Program-made: the position numbers and the translations under genes
Assembly: GCA_937898895.1 (NCBI GenBank)
Contig: CALDKL010000028.1
Coordinates: 1 to 18,163, forward strand
Length of the DNA stretch: 18,163 bases
DNA from: an uncultured Verrucomicrobiae bacterium
GTDB taxonomy: Bacteria; Verrucomicrobiota; Verrucomicrobiia; Verrucomicrobiales; DEV007
Direction: 5' to 3'
The notes under the pieces: generated by a model
Told to the model about the DNA's origin: nothing
What the model saw: the letters and a program-made list of their open reading frames with translations, nothing else
The model's database searches: none
In this document: piece by piece, positions 6,685 to 14,577 of the stretch
Layout of the letters: each line of letters begins with the position of its first letter
Numbering within the stretch: the stretch's first letter is position 1

Positions 6685-7635
6685 ATGATAGAAGTCGAAA
6701 ATCTCCACAAACACTTCGGATCCAAAGTGGCGGTCGACGGAGTTTCCTTCACCGTGAAGAAGGGCGAGGTCCTTGGATTCCTCGGACCCAACGGTGCCGG
6801 AAAGTCGACCACGATGCGGATGGTGACCGGATATCTCCCCGCCACGAAAGGCCGTGTCCGCATCGGCGGGGCCGACATCGAGGAGAACGAGATCGAAGCG
6901 AAGTCGAAGATCGGATACCTGCCCGAGGCTGCACCGCTCTACTCGGATATGACGGTCGAGGCCTTCCTGCGATTCGCCGCCGAAATGCGCCGTGTACCGG
7001 CTGCGGAGATTCAGGCTGCCGTTGACCGGGCCATTGAGACAACCTTCCTCGAGCCGGTCCGCCACCAGAGCGTCGACACCCTTTCAAAAGGCTACCGTCA
7101 CCGCACCTGCTTCGCCCAGTCGATCATCCACGATCCCGAAGTGCTCATTCTCGATGAGCCGACCGATGGTCTCGATCCGAACCAGAAGCACGAGATTCGC
7201 CAGCTCATCCGCCGCATGGGTGAAACAAAGGCCATCCTCTTCTCCACCCACATCCTCGAGGAAGTCGAAGCCGCCTGCACCCGCGCCATCATCATCGACC
7301 GCGGCAAAGTGGTTGCCGACGGCTCTCCCGAGGAGCTGAAAGCCAGGGCGACCAACGCGGGAACCGTCGTCCTTCGCGCCAGCGGCCTCGCTGGCAGCGG
7401 AATCCAGTCCGAACTGGAAAAGCTCGGGTCGACCGCCTCCGTCGAAGTCCTTTCCTCCGACGAACACGGGCTCCACGTCCGCGTCACTCCGGCCCGGAGC
7501 AAGGCTGAAAAGCTCGCCGGGGAGATTTCCGGCCTGTGCAAAGAGAAGAATCTCACGATCCAGGAGCTGAAGGTCGAGGAAGGGCGTCTCGATCTGCTCT
7601 TCCGCGAAATCACGAAGAAAGACGCCGACAAGTAA
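6685..7635 (+). CDS. ABC transporter ATP-binding protein, GldA-like
   Basis: The nucleotide-binding subunit that would power the permease encoded next. The 316-residue protein has Walker A GPNGAGKST (34-42), signature LSKGYRHR (133-140), Walker B VLILDEPTDGLD (153-164) and H-loop His189 in FSTHILEE. The Q-loop position reads GYLPEAAPLYSDMTV, with Glu where most ABC ATPases have Gln. From memory this is frequent in the GldA/CcmA-like branch. Residues 225-316 form an extra C-terminal domain typical of ATPases paired with ABC-2 permeases. ATG at 6685 is the first start of the conserved fold (MIEVENLHKHFG); no Shine-Dalgarno is present. It heads a four-gene operon with 33 bp to the permease. The name refers to similarity with the Bacteroidota gliding protein GldA; gliding is not implied. 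Confidence 0.9.
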   Translation: MIEVENLHKHFGSKVAVDGVSFTVKKGEVLGFLGPNGAGKSTTMRMVTGYLPATKGRVRIGGADIEENEIEAKSKIGYLPEAAPLYSDMTVEAFLRFAAEMRRVPAAEIQAAVDRAIETTFLEPVRHQSVDTLSKGYRHRTCFAQSIIHDPEVLILDEPTDGLDPNQKHEIRQLIRRMGETKAILFSTHILEEVEAACTRAIIIDRGKVVADGSPEELKARATNAGTVVLRASGLAGSGIQSELEKLGSTASVEVLSSDEHGLHVRVTPARSKAEKLAGEISGLCKEKNLTIQELKVEEGRLDLLFREITKKDADK

Positions 7636-7668
7636 ACCTGACGGAACCTCCGAATTGTCTTCGAATCC

Positions 7669-8508
7669 ATGGACGCATTCCTCACTCTCATCCTCTCCTT
7701 CGCCATCCCCACGGCGATCATCGCCGCCGTTTTCATCGGCATCCTCCGCTTCGTGCTCCCCCGCGAAGTTCGCACCATCTTCAAACGCGAACTGAAAAGC
7801 TACTTCACCTCGCCGATTGCGTATGTGCTCTTTGTCGTCTTCCTCGGCATCTCGAATGCGATCTCCTTCTTCTTCACGGGAGTTCTCGAAGGAGGCGAGG
7901 CGGATCTCTTTCTGCCCTACTTCCAATACCTGCCGTGGTATCTCATCCTCATCGCCCCGGCGGTGGGCATGCGCCTCTGGTCGGAAGAGCAGCGCCTCGG
8001 CACGATGGAGCTGATGCTGACCATGCCGCTGGCCCCCTGGCACGCCATTCTCGGCAAATACCTCGCCGCCGCCGTTGTCCTCTTCGTGATGCTGGTGCTC
8101 TCCTTCCCCATCGTCTGGACGATCAATTTCCTCGGTGAGCCCGACAACGGAGTGATCCTGGCCGGTTTTGTCGCGACGTATTTCGTGGCCCTGTGCTTTC
8201 TTGCCGTCACTTCGGTGATCTCGGCGATCACGCGCAGCCAGCTCGTCGCCCTTCTCGTTTCGGTCGCCATCTGCCTCGTCCTCTGGCTTGGCGGCCTGCC
8301 CCACATCAGCGAAATGCTGATGAACCTCAAGGGTGCCTGGCTCGTCGCCTGGCCCGTCCTGGCCCTCGTCAACGCCGTCGGGGTGATGCCTCATTTCACC
8401 GAGTTGGCCACGGGCAAACTCGCCGCCCGCGACATCACTTTCTTTGTCACCTTCGTGGCCTTCTGCCTGTTTGCGACCTCGGTCGCGATCCGCCTCAAGC
8501 GCGCCTGA
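7669..8508 (+). CDS. ABC-2 family permease, GldF-like
   Basis: An inner-membrane permease of 279 residues that would pair with the upstream ATPase. Hydrophobic helices lie near 5-28, 49-70, 88-103, 130-152, 163-185, 192-210 and 255-275. The family marks are clear: FKRELKSYFTSPIAYVLF at 38-55, then RLWSEEQRLGTMELMLTMPL at 102-121, the cytoplasmic gate-helix segment that contacts the ATPase in GldF/NosY-type proteins. The first helix (5-28), before the usual FKREL start, looks like an N-terminal addition. No internal methionine offers a shorter start before residue 101, so I keep the ATG at 7669. A gap of 36 bp separates it from the GldG-like gene. Confidence 0.88.
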   Translation: MDAFLTLILSFAIPTAIIAAVFIGILRFVLPREVRTIFKRELKSYFTSPIAYVLFVVFLGISNAISFFFTGVLEGGEADLFLPYFQYLPWYLILIAPAVGMRLWSEEQRLGTMELMLTMPLAPWHAILGKYLAAAVVLFVMLVLSFPIVWTINFLGEPDNGVILAGFVATYFVALCFLAVTSVISAITRSQLVALLVSVAICLVLWLGGLPHISEMLMNLKGAWLVAWPVLALVNAVGVMPHFTELATGKLAARDITFFVTFVAFCLFATSVAIRLKRA

Positions 8509-8544
8509 ACCACCCTCTCACCCCTCTCCCTTCCGATCCATCCC

Positions 8545-10617
8545 ATGAGCGAATCGAAAGAAACATCCCCTGCCAGACTCAACCGCGCCACCGTTGCCTG
8601 GATCGGTCTGGCCGTTGCCTTCGGCATCGTCCTGCTGGTCAACTTCGTCGTCGGGAAAATTCCCCGCTCGATCCGAGCAGACCTCACCGAATACAATGTC
8701 TACACGCCTTCCGAGGGCACCAAGGCGATTCTCTCGCGCCTGGAGACGCCTGTGGAGATCCGCTACTACGTCACCGACGACGCGAAGGTGATGAGCCCCA
8801 ATGAGCGGAACCGCGCCCGCCGCGTTTCCGAACTCCTCAACGATCTTTCCCAGTACTCGCCCGTCAAGGAGATCGAGGTGACGAACGACAAAGGCGAGTT
8901 CGAAACCAAAAAGGTGAAGATGCTCACGGTGAAGAAATACAACCCCGAGCCCAACACCGACGCCGAGGATTCTGCGATGATCGATGGTCTCCAGGCCGGA
9001 GTTTCGCCGGAGACGAACAACGAAGTGTACTTTGGCCTCGCGATTCAGTGCCTCGATTCGGTCGAGTCGATTCCCTTTGTTCCCGCGAAGCCGGAGGCGA
9101 CGCTGGAGTACGAACTCGCCCGGGCCATCTCGAGCGTGCATGGCGGCAAGTCGAAGAAAATCGCCGTAATGACCAGCCTGCCGATCGCCGGAGGTTTTGG
9201 GGGCAATTTCCAGGCGCCCCCCCAACAACCGTGGATGTTCTATGAACTCCTTGGCAAGGACTATGAGGTCGAGACGATCCCGCCGACGGCGACGGAGATT
9301 CCTGCGGGCGTCACCACTCTCATCGTCGTCCATCCCTACGACATCACTCCCGAGGGCCAGTTCGCGATTGACCAATACCTCCTCAAGGGCGGGAATGTGA
9401 TCGCTTTCCTCGACCCGAACTTTTTCTATGCTCGCGCCATGGCGGGGGGGCAACCGCAAATGCCGGGAATGCCACCGCAGGGAGGGCCCGGTCCTTCGTC
9501 GGATCTCGACAAGCTCCTCAAGTCATGGGGGGTCACCTACGACATGAATCGTGTCCTCGCCGACCTCGACTTCGGGACGGAGATCATCCGACGGGGCAAT
9601 TTCTCGCCCACCTTTCTCACCCTGACCCGCCAAGCACTGGGCTCGGATGCGAAGGCCCCCGGGCTGAATGATCCGATGACCAACATGCTGAACCAGCTCA
9701 ACATGCTCACCCCCGGAGCCTTCGAGGTGACTCCTCCGGCGGGCATCACTGCCGACAGCCTCATTCTCTCATCGAAGGAAAACCAACTCATCGGATCCTT
9801 CGATGCAGATCCCACAGCCGAGGGCGGCAGCGACCGGATCCGCGAAAAATTCGAGTCCTTCGGCAAGCCGCGCCCGCTTGTGGTGCGCTTGTCAGGGGAA
9901 TTCGCCACAGCCTTTCCCGAGGGAAATCCCGCGAAGAAGGATGACGCGGCCAAAGAGGCGGAAGCCGGAGGCGAGAAGAAAGACGAAGGCAAAGAGAAAG
10001 GGAAAGAAAAGGAGGCCGCGAAGCAGGAAGATACCTCCCTGAAAAAGGCAACCGCCCCCGGGCGCGTCATTCTTGTCGCGGACGTTGACTTCCTCTACGA
10101 CGAAAACGTCGTCGTGCGCCAGCAGATCCCCGGACTGAACATTTCCGTTCCGCAGATGCGAAATGAGAACCTCACCTTCCTCCAGAATGCGGCGGAGCAG
10201 ATGTCGGGTGACCCCGATCTCATCAAGGTCCGCAGTCGCACCGGGATGAGCCGTCCGTTCACCAAGCAGAACGAGTGGTACCGCGAGGCGCAGCAAAAGT
10301 ATGCTGCCGAGGTCGCCGACTTCAGCAAAAAGGCGAAGGATGCCGAGGACAAGTTGAACGAAATCATTCGGAAGACGCCGGAGAATGTCGATCAGGCCCT
10401 GCTCTCCCCGGCTGTCCAGGCCGAGTTGAAGAAACTGCAGAAGGAGGAGGTCGATTTCCGCCGACGGGAGCGCGAGTTGCAGAAGGAGGTCACCCGTGAG
10501 TTCCGCCAGAAGTTGGCGACCTTCAAATTTGGAGCCACTTTCGCCATGCCGGTTCTCGTCATCCTCGCCGGTATTCTCATCGCCATCGGTCGACGTCGCT
10601 CCATTGCGGCCCGCTGA
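8545..10617 (+). CDS. GldG-like ABC-associated extracytoplasmic protein
   Basis: This 690-residue protein matches the GldG / ABC_transp_aux group, the auxiliary partner of GldAF-type transporters. It has an N-terminal anchor at about 18-37 and a C-terminal anchor at about 662-682, so almost all of it should lie outside the cytoplasmic membrane. Family features are LTEYNVYTPSEGTKAILSRL (47-66), VEIRYYVT (70-77), the ATLEYELARAI segment at 185-195, TTLIVVHPYDIT near 257-268, and YLLKGGNVIAFLDPNFF at 278-294. After a Met/Pro/Gly-rich stretch (302-317), an acid-base-rich insertion (462-502, mostly Lys and Glu) separates two fold blocks, and residues 577-657 look like a coiled coil. It is third in the operon, 47 bp before the DUF4340 gene. 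Substrate and partner proteins outside the operon are unknown. Confidence 0.87.
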   Translation: MSESKETSPARLNRATVAWIGLAVAFGIVLLVNFVVGKIPRSIRADLTEYNVYTPSEGTKAILSRLETPVEIRYYVTDDAKVMSPNERNRARRVSELLNDLSQYSPVKEIEVTNDKGEFETKKVKMLTVKKYNPEPNTDAEDSAMIDGLQAGVSPETNNEVYFGLAIQCLDSVESIPFVPAKPEATLEYELARAISSVHGGKSKKIAVMTSLPIAGGFGGNFQAPPQQPWMFYELLGKDYEVETIPPTATEIPAGVTTLIVVHPYDITPEGQFAIDQYLLKGGNVIAFLDPNFFYARAMAGGQPQMPGMPPQGGPGPSSDLDKLLKSWGVTYDMNRVLADLDFGTEIIRRGNFSPTFLTLTRQALGSDAKAPGLNDPMTNMLNQLNMLTPGAFEVTPPAGITADSLILSSKENQLIGSFDADPTAEGGSDRIREKFESFGKPRPLVVRLSGEFATAFPEGNPAKKDDAAKEAEAGGEKKDEGKEKGKEKEAAKQEDTSLKKATAPGRVILVADVDFLYDENVVVRQQIPGLNISVPQMRNENLTFLQNAAEQMSGDPDLIKVRSRTGMSRPFTKQNEWYREAQQKYAAEVADFSKKAKDAEDKLNEIIRKTPENVDQALLSPAVQAELKKLQKEEVDFRRRERELQKEVTREFRQKLATFKFGATFAMPVLVILAGILIAIGRRRSIAAR

Positions 10618-10664
10618 GCACCCTCCCCCGTTAACAGAATTTTCATCCTCACATTGCCATCAAC

Positions 10665-12146
10665 ATGGGAACGAAAGCATTGATCCGTCTGGTCATCGTC
10701 CTTGCCGCCCTCGGCGGAATCGCCGCGATTTTGCAATACGGCGGGTCCGGAGGTTCCGTCTCGGAGGTCGGCTCGTCCACGGACAAAAAGAAGGTCTTCG
10801 ACAACTTCCCCATCAATGAAGTGGCGAAGATCGTCATCAAGGAAAAAAGCGGAAGCCTGACCCTGACCAAGGGAGAAAAGAGCTGGGAGGTTGCCGAGCG
10901 GGAAGGATACCCCGCCGGTGCCGAGGGCATCGTGGGCCTCCTTCGCAAGGTCTGGGATCTCAACGTCGTCCAGGCGCTCATGATCGGGCGGACCCAATAC
11001 GGGCGTCTCAGTCTTGTCGATCCGTCCTCTGCCGATGCCAAGGAGGGTGAGACCGCGACTCTGCTGACCTTCCAGGACAAGGCTGGCAAGGACCTCGCCT
11101 CGCTCTGGCTCGGGAAGGTATACGAGCGTTCCGAGGGTCGCCCCGATCCCTTTGGCGGCGGCATGGCCAAGACCGATGCGGGCCGCTACGTGAAGCGGGG
11201 CGATGCAAACTCCGTGTATCTCGTCGGAGAAACCTTCGCGGATGTCAAAACCGAGGTGCCCGGGTGGCTCGACAAGGAGTTTTTCAAGGTCGAGAAGATC
11301 CAGTCGATCGAGATCGCGACTTCGGCAAAAGCGGATGACTGGAAGCTCGAGCGCAAGGACGAAGCCGGAGATTTCACCCTCGTCCATGCAACTCCCGCCG
11401 AAAAACTCGATCCCAACAAGGTTTCGACGATGAAAGCGGCCTTCGCCAATCCCCAGATGGAGGATGTCTACACTGGCGAGGAGAAGGGCAAGCAGAAAAC
11501 GGGAAAGGCCACCTTCCGGATCACCACCTTCGACGGGTTTACCTATGAAGTCTCCGCCGGGGAGAAGAACGACCTCAATGAACTTCCCCTTGCGGTGAAA
11601 GTGTCTGCGGTATTCCCCAAGGAAAGGAAGAAGGGCGAAGAAGAGAGCGAGGAGGAGAAGAAGAAACTCGATCAGGAATTCTCCGACACGATTGCGGCGC
11701 AACAGAAGAAACTCGATCTGGAGAAACGGCTCGAAGGGCACGTCTTCAAGGTTCGCAGCTACGTGGTTGATTCGCTCATCAAGAAACGTTCCGAACTGAT
11801 GGAGGAGAAAAAGGAGGAGGAAGGAGCCAAGAGCAAGGAAGTGGCACCGGGGGTGTCGCTACCTCTGCCACCTGCGGCCCCATCGGCTCCGGCAGCGATG
11901 CCGAAGGCCCCGGCGGCTGAGGCTCCCCAGCCTGCGGCAAAACCGAAGCCCGCCTCAGTCACCACTCCGGCAGTGCCCGCTCCCAAACCCGCTCCCGCAG
12001 CAGGTTCCAAACCCGCGGCACCGGCTGCTCCGGCTCCCAAACCGGAGGCAAAACCGGAGGCAAAACCCGCCCCCGCAGCAGAAACCAAACCTGCGGCCCC
12101 CGCTCCGAAACCGGAAGCCAAGCCCGCTTCCGGTCCGCAAAACTGA
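10665..12146 (+). CDS. DUF4340-type membrane-anchored protein with Pro/Ala/Lys tail
   Basis: A 493-residue protein resembling the DUF4340 family that often follows GldG-like genes. An N-terminal hydrophobic segment (6-24) acts as a signal anchor or uncleaved signal. Residues 42-320 hold repeated beta-rich units, such as NFPINEVAKIVIKEKSGSLT and FFKVEKIQSIEIATSAKADD, each a short 'residue-modification' type block that recurs in DUF4340 proteins. A charged Lys/Glu helix follows (320-395), then about 90 residues rich in Pro, Ala and Lys that may span peptidoglycan or act as a flexible tether. The function is unknown; co-transcription suggests it is part of the same envelope transporter complex. 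It is the last gene of the operon, with a GC-rich hairpin over its last codons. No Shine-Dalgarno before the ATG at 10665. Confidence 0.82.
   Translation: MGTKALIRLVIVLAALGGIAAILQYGGSGGSVSEVGSSTDKKKVFDNFPINEVAKIVIKEKSGSLTLTKGEKSWEVAEREGYPAGAEGIVGLLRKVWDLNVVQALMIGRTQYGRLSLVDPSSADAKEGETATLLTFQDKAGKDLASLWLGKVYERSEGRPDPFGGGMAKTDAGRYVKRGDANSVYLVGETFADVKTEVPGWLDKEFFKVEKIQSIEIATSAKADDWKLERKDEAGDFTLVHATPAEKLDPNKVSTMKAAFANPQMEDVYTGEEKGKQKTGKATFRITTFDGFTYEVSAGEKNDLNELPLAVKVSAVFPKERKKGEEESEEEKKKLDQEFSDTIAAQQKKLDLEKRLEGHVFKVRSYVVDSLIKKRSELMEEKKEEEGAKSKEVAPGVSLPLPPAAPSAPAAMPKAPAAEAPQPAAKPKPASVTTPAVPAPKPAPAAGSKPAAPAAPAPKPEAKPEAKPAPAAETKPAAPAPKPEAKPASGPQN
11856..12125 (+). repeat. Low-complexity Pro/Ala/Lys-coding repeat
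   Basis: The 3' end of the DUF4340 gene is built of degenerate short repeats encoding PAP, KPAP and KPEA units. An exact 12-bp tandem pair, AAACCGGAGGCA, lies at 12039-12062 (two copies of KPEA). Such tracts change length easily by slippage, so the exact tail length may vary between strains. Confidence 0.7.
12110..12134 (+). terminator. Perfect 9-bp hairpin at the end of the ABC operon
   Basis: ACCGGAAGC (12110-12118) and GCTTCCGGT (12126-12134) are exact complements with a 7-nt loop, ending 9 nt before the stop codon. It is strong and well placed for an operon end, but only a pyrimidine-rich tract, not a T-run, follows. It also falls in repetitive coding sequence, so it could be a by-product of that. 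Confidence 0.35.
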
Positions 12147-12528
12147 TCCCATTTCTCATTCTCTTCCTGCGACTGGTTGCGGCGTACCCGGATGGGTGCC
12201 CCCACAACGTTTTGTTCGGTTTCCCCTTGGCGAGCCGTTTCCCCTACAGCCCTGCTGCAATGTCAGCGATCGCCTCGCGGGGGCAGACCTCGTGGTGTCT
12301 CGCCACGGAAAGGAACTGAGAAATGTGGGCGGGTCCGGTTCCGGTTTCCCGGGTCGGATTTCTTGATGTTTGTGGAAATCAAACTTGCGCCCTCCTTGAT
12401 GAACAATTATCATAAAAGCTGTAATTTCCATTTTGAACCCGCCCTCCCCAACGCCCTCTGGCTTTCTTGTTCCGAATTCGGATTTGCTTCGGCGGACTTC
12501 GCGAGTCGGTTGCTTTTCCTCGGAGGCA
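12147..12528. other. 382-bp stretch without a recognisable gene
   Basis: Between the DUF4340 gene and the kinase I see no convincing coding sequence or structured RNA. Open frames here on the minus strand are overlaps with no family resemblance. The right part holds a promoter-like sequence (12385-12413) and a 6-bp inverted repeat GATTTC/GAAATC (12357-12362 and 12375-12380) just upstream of it, which could be an operator. If the kinase uses the TTG at 12433, the gap shortens to 286 bp. Confidence 0.5.
12385..12413 (+). promoter_or_regulatory. Candidate promoter of the hybrid kinase gene
   Basis: TTGCGC (12385-12390) and TATCAT (12408-12413) are 17 nt apart in the only AT-rich patch of this gap. 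Transcription would start near 12420. That gives a leader of about 13 nt for the TTG start at 12433, or about 108 nt for the ATG at 12529. Confidence 0.38.
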
Positions 12529-14562
12529 ATGATCCGGGAGGCCTCCGGTTTGGCCAGCGAGGTGGTTGATCTCTTCGAGTGCGGGGCTTTCTCCTTCTGG
12601 GAATGGGATCCCGCGACGAACCACCTCTCTGCGCGAGGGGCCTTCGCCGCGCCGACGTTGAAGGACTGGCTCCTCCGCATTCATCCCCGTGATCAGGCTG
12701 CTTTTTCGGAGTTTATCGACCAGGATTGGACGTTGGCATCCACCTATCGGTCGATTGACTATCGATTCAGCGCACAGCGCCCGGGCGACTGGATTCGGGT
12801 GCGACATACCTTGGGGGGATCCTCGCGAAGGGGCACGGGAAGGATCATTGGCCTCGTCGAAGAACTCTCTTCCCCCAGCCTCAGTCGCACCCTGCTCGAG
12901 CGCACTGAGTGCGAATTGCGGGAAGGCGAGCTGCGCGTCCAGCGATTCATCGAGGCTGCGGCATCCCGCGCTGGAGAGACGGAAGTCTTGCCTTTGCTCG
13001 ATCTCCTCAGAAGCGCCCTCCGTTGCGATACTGTCGCCCTTGTACGAATCGATTCCCGACTTTCCCCGACCGAGGGCATCGAATCGAGTCAGGAGTCCGT
13101 CGCGTTCCCCTTCGGGAAGGTGCGCACCGTTCTGCCCGAGGTGATTGGCTACCTTTCGTCGGAACATTTCGAGAGTGTGCGCGAGTTCGACCTTGATCCA
13201 TCCGTGGCGAAGGTCGCTTGGTTCTCCGTGCGTCCCATTCGTCTCGCTGGTGGGCGTATTGTGGGTGCGCTTTGCGCCGGGTATCGCACTGCCGCAGCCC
13301 GGATCGCGTCCCGTCGCTTCCGTTCCTTGTTGACTCTCGCGGCGACCTTCGCGGGAGAGCGTCTCGAGCGGGAGCAGGAGGACGATCAGCGCCGCGATCT
13401 TCTCGCCCAACTGCGCGAGGCGCAGCGACTCTCGGGACTCGGACGGGTCATCGGCGGTTTTGCCCACGACCTCAAGAACCTCCTCACCGTGATCGAAGGA
13501 CATCTCCATCTCCTCGACAAGTCCTTTGCCGACGGAGATCTTGAGAGTGGTCGGGAATCGCTCCGCCAGATCTGTGGTGCCGCCGAACAGGCAAACGATT
13601 TCTCCTCCCGGCTGCTTCTCTTTGGGATCCGACCGTCGGCCGAACTGCGCACCTGTGACCTCAATCGCGTCGTGGATCGCTTCGTTGCGATGATGCGTCG
13701 CGTCCTCGAGGAGAATATCGAGATTCGCCTGGATCTCGATTCCTCGATCTCTCTGATTCGTGCGGACGAAGGAATGCTGCGAGACGCCCTCCTGAATTTG
13801 CTGGTCAACTCTCGCGACGCGATGCCCAAGGGTGGGATCGTCACCCTCACCACGCGATCAGAGCGCCTCGATCGGCATGCCGACGAGATCTACGTCAGTC
13901 TCTCCATCGTCGATGAGGGCCGTACGGGACCGGAGCGGCGTTTTCCGGGGAACACGGATCCATTCCTCTTGTCGCAAAACGATCCGACAGGGTCGGGTCT
14001 GGGACTCCACCATGTCTCGACCCTCGTTGGAGAACTGGGTGGCCACATCGAACAGTCCGAAGGGTCCGGAGCACACCACTGCGTCCGATTGCTTTTCCCG
14101 GTGGCAAGCGGGTGCCCCGATCCGGAACACGCCACCGCTCGGGAGCGACGCCCTCCCCGCCGCAAATCTCTCAGGAGCGTGGAGGGGGCCACGATCCTGC
14201 TTGTCGAGGATGAGACGGCGGTTCGCAAACTCGTTCGCAAGCTTCTCGAAGTGATCGGCTGTGAGGTGATTGAGGCCTCTTCGGGTCGCGAAGCTCTCGA
14301 CCTCTGGCCGGAGGTCCGCGAAAAAGTTTCCCTGGTGGTATCAGATGTTGTCATGCCCGGAGGAGTCTCGGGTTGGGATCTCACCCGTGAGCTGCACCAT
14401 CGGCATCCCGATCTTGGCATCCTCCTCACCAGCGGATACAGTGACCTGCCCTCCGACCACGGACTCGGCGGAATTGCTCAGGTCGAGTTTCTCCAGAAAC
14501 CATACGGGATTGAGCCTCTGAAGGCTTCACTCGCACGTCTGCTCAGTCTCACCACCGCCTGA
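12529..14562 (+). CDS. Soluble hybrid histidine kinase with C-terminal receiver domain
   Basis: A two-component signalling protein of 677 residues with no membrane segment, so it should sense a cytoplasmic cue. Order of domains from the ATG: PAS-like fold (about 15-115, with GAFSFWEWDP), GAF-like region (about 146-280), dimerisation/phosphotransfer helix with FAHDLKNLLTVIEGHL (phosphorylated His313), ATPase domain with N-box NLLVNSRDAM (about 424-433) and G2 box GSGLGL (488-493), then a receiver (555-674) with acidic pair Glu560-Asp561, phosphoacceptor Asp606 in VVSDVVMPGG, Thr634 and Lys657. The G1 box reads VDEGRTGPERR, lacking the normal D-x-G-x-G, and the usual FFTTK lid motif is FLLSQ. 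A TTG at 12433 in the same frame would add 32 residues; I prefer the ATG, though GGAGG lies only 2 nt before it. No separate output regulator is adjacent. Confidence 0.88.
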   Translation: MIREASGLASEVVDLFECGAFSFWEWDPATNHLSARGAFAAPTLKDWLLRIHPRDQAAFSEFIDQDWTLASTYRSIDYRFSAQRPGDWIRVRHTLGGSSRRGTGRIIGLVEELSSPSLSRTLLERTECELREGELRVQRFIEAAASRAGETEVLPLLDLLRSALRCDTVALVRIDSRLSPTEGIESSQESVAFPFGKVRTVLPEVIGYLSSEHFESVREFDLDPSVAKVAWFSVRPIRLAGGRIVGALCAGYRTAAARIASRRFRSLLTLAATFAGERLEREQEDDQRRDLLAQLREAQRLSGLGRVIGGFAHDLKNLLTVIEGHLHLLDKSFADGDLESGRESLRQICGAAEQANDFSSRLLLFGIRPSAELRTCDLNRVVDRFVAMMRRVLEENIEIRLDLDSSISLIRADEGMLRDALLNLLVNSRDAMPKGGIVTLTTRSERLDRHADEIYVSLSIVDEGRTGPERRFPGNTDPFLLSQNDPTGSGLGLHHVSTLVGELGGHIEQSEGSGAHHCVRLLFPVASGCPDPEHATARERRPPRRKSLRSVEGATILLVEDETAVRKLVRKLLEVIGCEVIEASSGREALDLWPEVREKVSLVVSDVVMPGGVSGWDLTRELHHRHPDLGILLTSGYSDLPSDHGLGGIAQVEFLQKPYGIEPLKASLARLLSLTTA

Positions 14563-14572
14563 CGCAGGCGGT
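14554..14572. terminator. Bidirectional terminator-like hairpin between convergent genes
   Basis: ACCGCCTG (14554-14561) and CAGGCGGT (14565-14572) form a perfect 8-bp GC-rich stem with a 3-nt loop. It overlaps the kinase stop codon and sits 6 bp from the stop of the convergent gene. A hairpin exactly between two converging stops is the expected place for a shared terminator. Neither side has a T-run. Confidence 0.55.
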
Positions 14573-14577
14573 ATTCC

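Noticed and set aside
7084..8394. 436-codon open frame antisense to the ATPase and permease
   Set aside because: The product is a Glu/Asp/Gly-rich low-complexity chain typical of antisense frames and overlaps two well-supported genes.
12284..12310. CGTGG/CCACG hairpin in the gap before the kinase
   Set aside because: A 5-bp stem with no T-run and no neighbouring function; expected by chance.
12156..12680. Minus-strand open frame covering the gap before the kinase
   Set aside because: It runs into the kinase gene, has no signal, motif or start context, and its composition is typical of a shadow frame.
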